The notes beneath the pieces were generated by a model. It did no database searches and was not told where the DNA came from. It was given only the letters and a program-made list of their open reading frames with translations. Of a stretch of DNA of 64,000 nt, positions 62,745 through 64,000 are shown one piece after another. Both the position numbers and the translations under genes were made by a program. Location of the stretch: NCBI GenBank assembly GCA_030533445.1, contig CM060081.1:23606611-23670610 (forward strand). The letters are read 5' to 3'. Each line of letters begins with the position of its first letter. Position 1 is the stretch's first letter. The DNA comes from Cyprinodon diabolis (taxonomy: Eukaryota; Chordata; Actinopteri; Cyprinodontiformes; Cyprinodontidae).

Positions 62745-63030
62745 AACCTTTGATTTCTAGAGACATGTCCTTTGGTCATGAGAAAATTAAAATTCTGATC
62801 ATTTTTACATTTGGAAAAAATGTGGGGTCTTTAAAGCCTGAGAACAACTGTGAACTAAGGCAGAGGCAGCATTATGCAATATTAAGTTACAGTCACCATA
62901 TGGGCTGCATAAGCCTAAAAACAAAAGCTACAGATTTATACTCAATGCTGACACCGGTTGAGTATTCTTTGAAAATAAACTGTGCAGTACACCACATAAC
63001 CAGTGCACATGGAGTTGGAAGAGAGAAGAC
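62745..63030 (+). mobile_element. Degenerate Tc1-like transposase segment
   Basis: GAGACATGTCCTTTGGTCAT, then TTACATTTGGAAAAAATGTG, AAAGCCTGAGAACAACTGTG and GGCAGAGGCAGCATTATGC match, word by word, the decayed catalytic-core region of fish Tc1 elements. The 138-codon open frame over it is a mutated reading frame, not a host gene. Confidence 0.65.
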
Positions 63031-63169
63031 ATGTTTCATGCACACAAAAAGTAGCTGTAATTCATACGGAAAACATTATTTCTTATCCACTCAATTCTGT
63101 TTCTGGCAAAGCCTTAGACTCTATTCATATCCCTTTTTTCTCTTAAAGGTAAGCATAAACATTTGACTT

Positions 63170-64000
63170 GTGTCATTTATCCACCCATATGGTTCTTTTA
63201 TCATTCTTTCCCAGTATTTTACACACACAGGTAATAGGTGACCCAAGCAGCAACACTGAGTCCCTCATTGTTGGAATCGGCCCTTTTGGTGGAATTGTGA
63301 TGGCTGTGGTGAAAGCAAGGAGGGCTTAGGTTAGCGGCCTCCCAAGATTGAAGTAAATCAAGGAGGAAGACCAAAATCACGTTATAATGAGAACCTACCC
63401 TTGTAGGCTTTTCTGGTGTCAACAAAGAGTCCACACAATAAAAACCCAGCCACTTTTACACTCCACACTGTCTGGCAGGTATTAACTACGGCCCAAAACG
63501 TTTTTAATTTTCAAGGTAATGAAACATTTAGGATATTCTCAGAAAAAAATCTCATTATTATGGTGCTTTAGTAAATGTAATTTTATTAATACTAACCAAC
63601 CTAAGTTAGTGAAGAATTAATCTGTTTTATTTATTTTTCTTTTTACACAGCATTTGGTAATAATGAAGAAAAACACTGATAGCTTTCATATATTTTATCC
63701 CCACTACATCAATAGCAGACTGGATAAACATGGCTTTCCATCAACCTCTAATATCAGCAAAATAATATCCAAATGTATTCACATAAGTTTAAAGTAATTT
63801 GACAATATAACTAACATTTTTGAAGATTGATATTTTGATAATTGGGGAAAATGATAATGCAAACAGATGTAGTCCTCTAACCTCTACCTTTTGCACTTGA
63901 ATATGCTTAAACCCAATCATAAAGAACTTCTTATAATACCTTTCATGAGATATATTTTAAAATGAGGTATTTCACTTAGCTTATGGTGGTTCACTTAAAG
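63170..64000. other. Intergenic, nothing recognised
   Basis: AT-rich right edge of the window with no open frame, RNA gene or repeat that I can support. Confidence 0.4.

Noticed and set aside
62750..63166. 138-codon plus-strand frame as a host gene
   Set aside because: The DNA matches the decayed core of Tc1 transposons.

Overview
The window is eukaryotic nuclear DNA from a ray-finned (teleost) fish. It has AT-rich intergenic DNA, split genes with GT-AG introns, tRNA-derived SINEs, LINE tails ending in a short pentanucleotide repeat, and many Tc1, hAT-like and piggyBac-like remnants of kinds common in teleosts. The coding exons translate to vertebrate proteins with almost no differences (RAB7A, ARPC4) or clear orthology (PFKFB4). 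I cannot name the species.

Layout. 1-300 holds one plausible but unidentified minus-strand exon. 744-7748 is a minus-oriented LTR retrotransposon: paired ~795-bp LTRs, a broken gag with long in-frame minisatellites, and no pol that I can see. A ~2.3-kb DNA transposon with its own TIRs is nested inside it, and that in turn contains a 1.07-kb hAT-type element with a perfect 8-bp target duplication. 7.7-19 kb is intergenic, with SINEs, a degenerate Tc1 and other repeats. 19.28-24.47 kb (minus) is a six-exon secreted fibrinogen-related protein of 423 aa. 24.5-30.8 kb is intergenic and includes a piggyBac-type MITE.

The centre is a compact housekeeping block. rab7a (plus, non-coding first exon ending at 31226, coding 34095-39149, 207 aa) is followed head-to-tail by arpc4 (plus, 41001-44694, 168 aa, with only the ATG in coding exon 1). 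arpc4 converges tail-to-tail on pfkfb4 (minus, 57846-45907, 14 coding exons, 474 aa), and the 3' UTRs appear to meet or overlap near 45.1 kb. Introns carry many insertions. The most notable is a 1,248-bp Tc1-family transposon in arpc4 intron 4 with perfect TIRs and an uninterrupted 343-aa DD34E transposase. 57.9-64 kb is intergenic with SINE and Tc1 debris and a perfect 25-bp-arm hairpin.

The genes are not a functional pathway: late-endosome trafficking (rab7a), actin nucleation (arpc4), glycolytic control (pfkfb4) and an extracellular FReD protein. I found no CRISPR array, operon or prokaryote-type defence system. The most unusual content is the transposon biology: the intact Tc1, the nested composite LTR element, and several perfect short hairpins with 24-25-bp arms and 4-nt loops.
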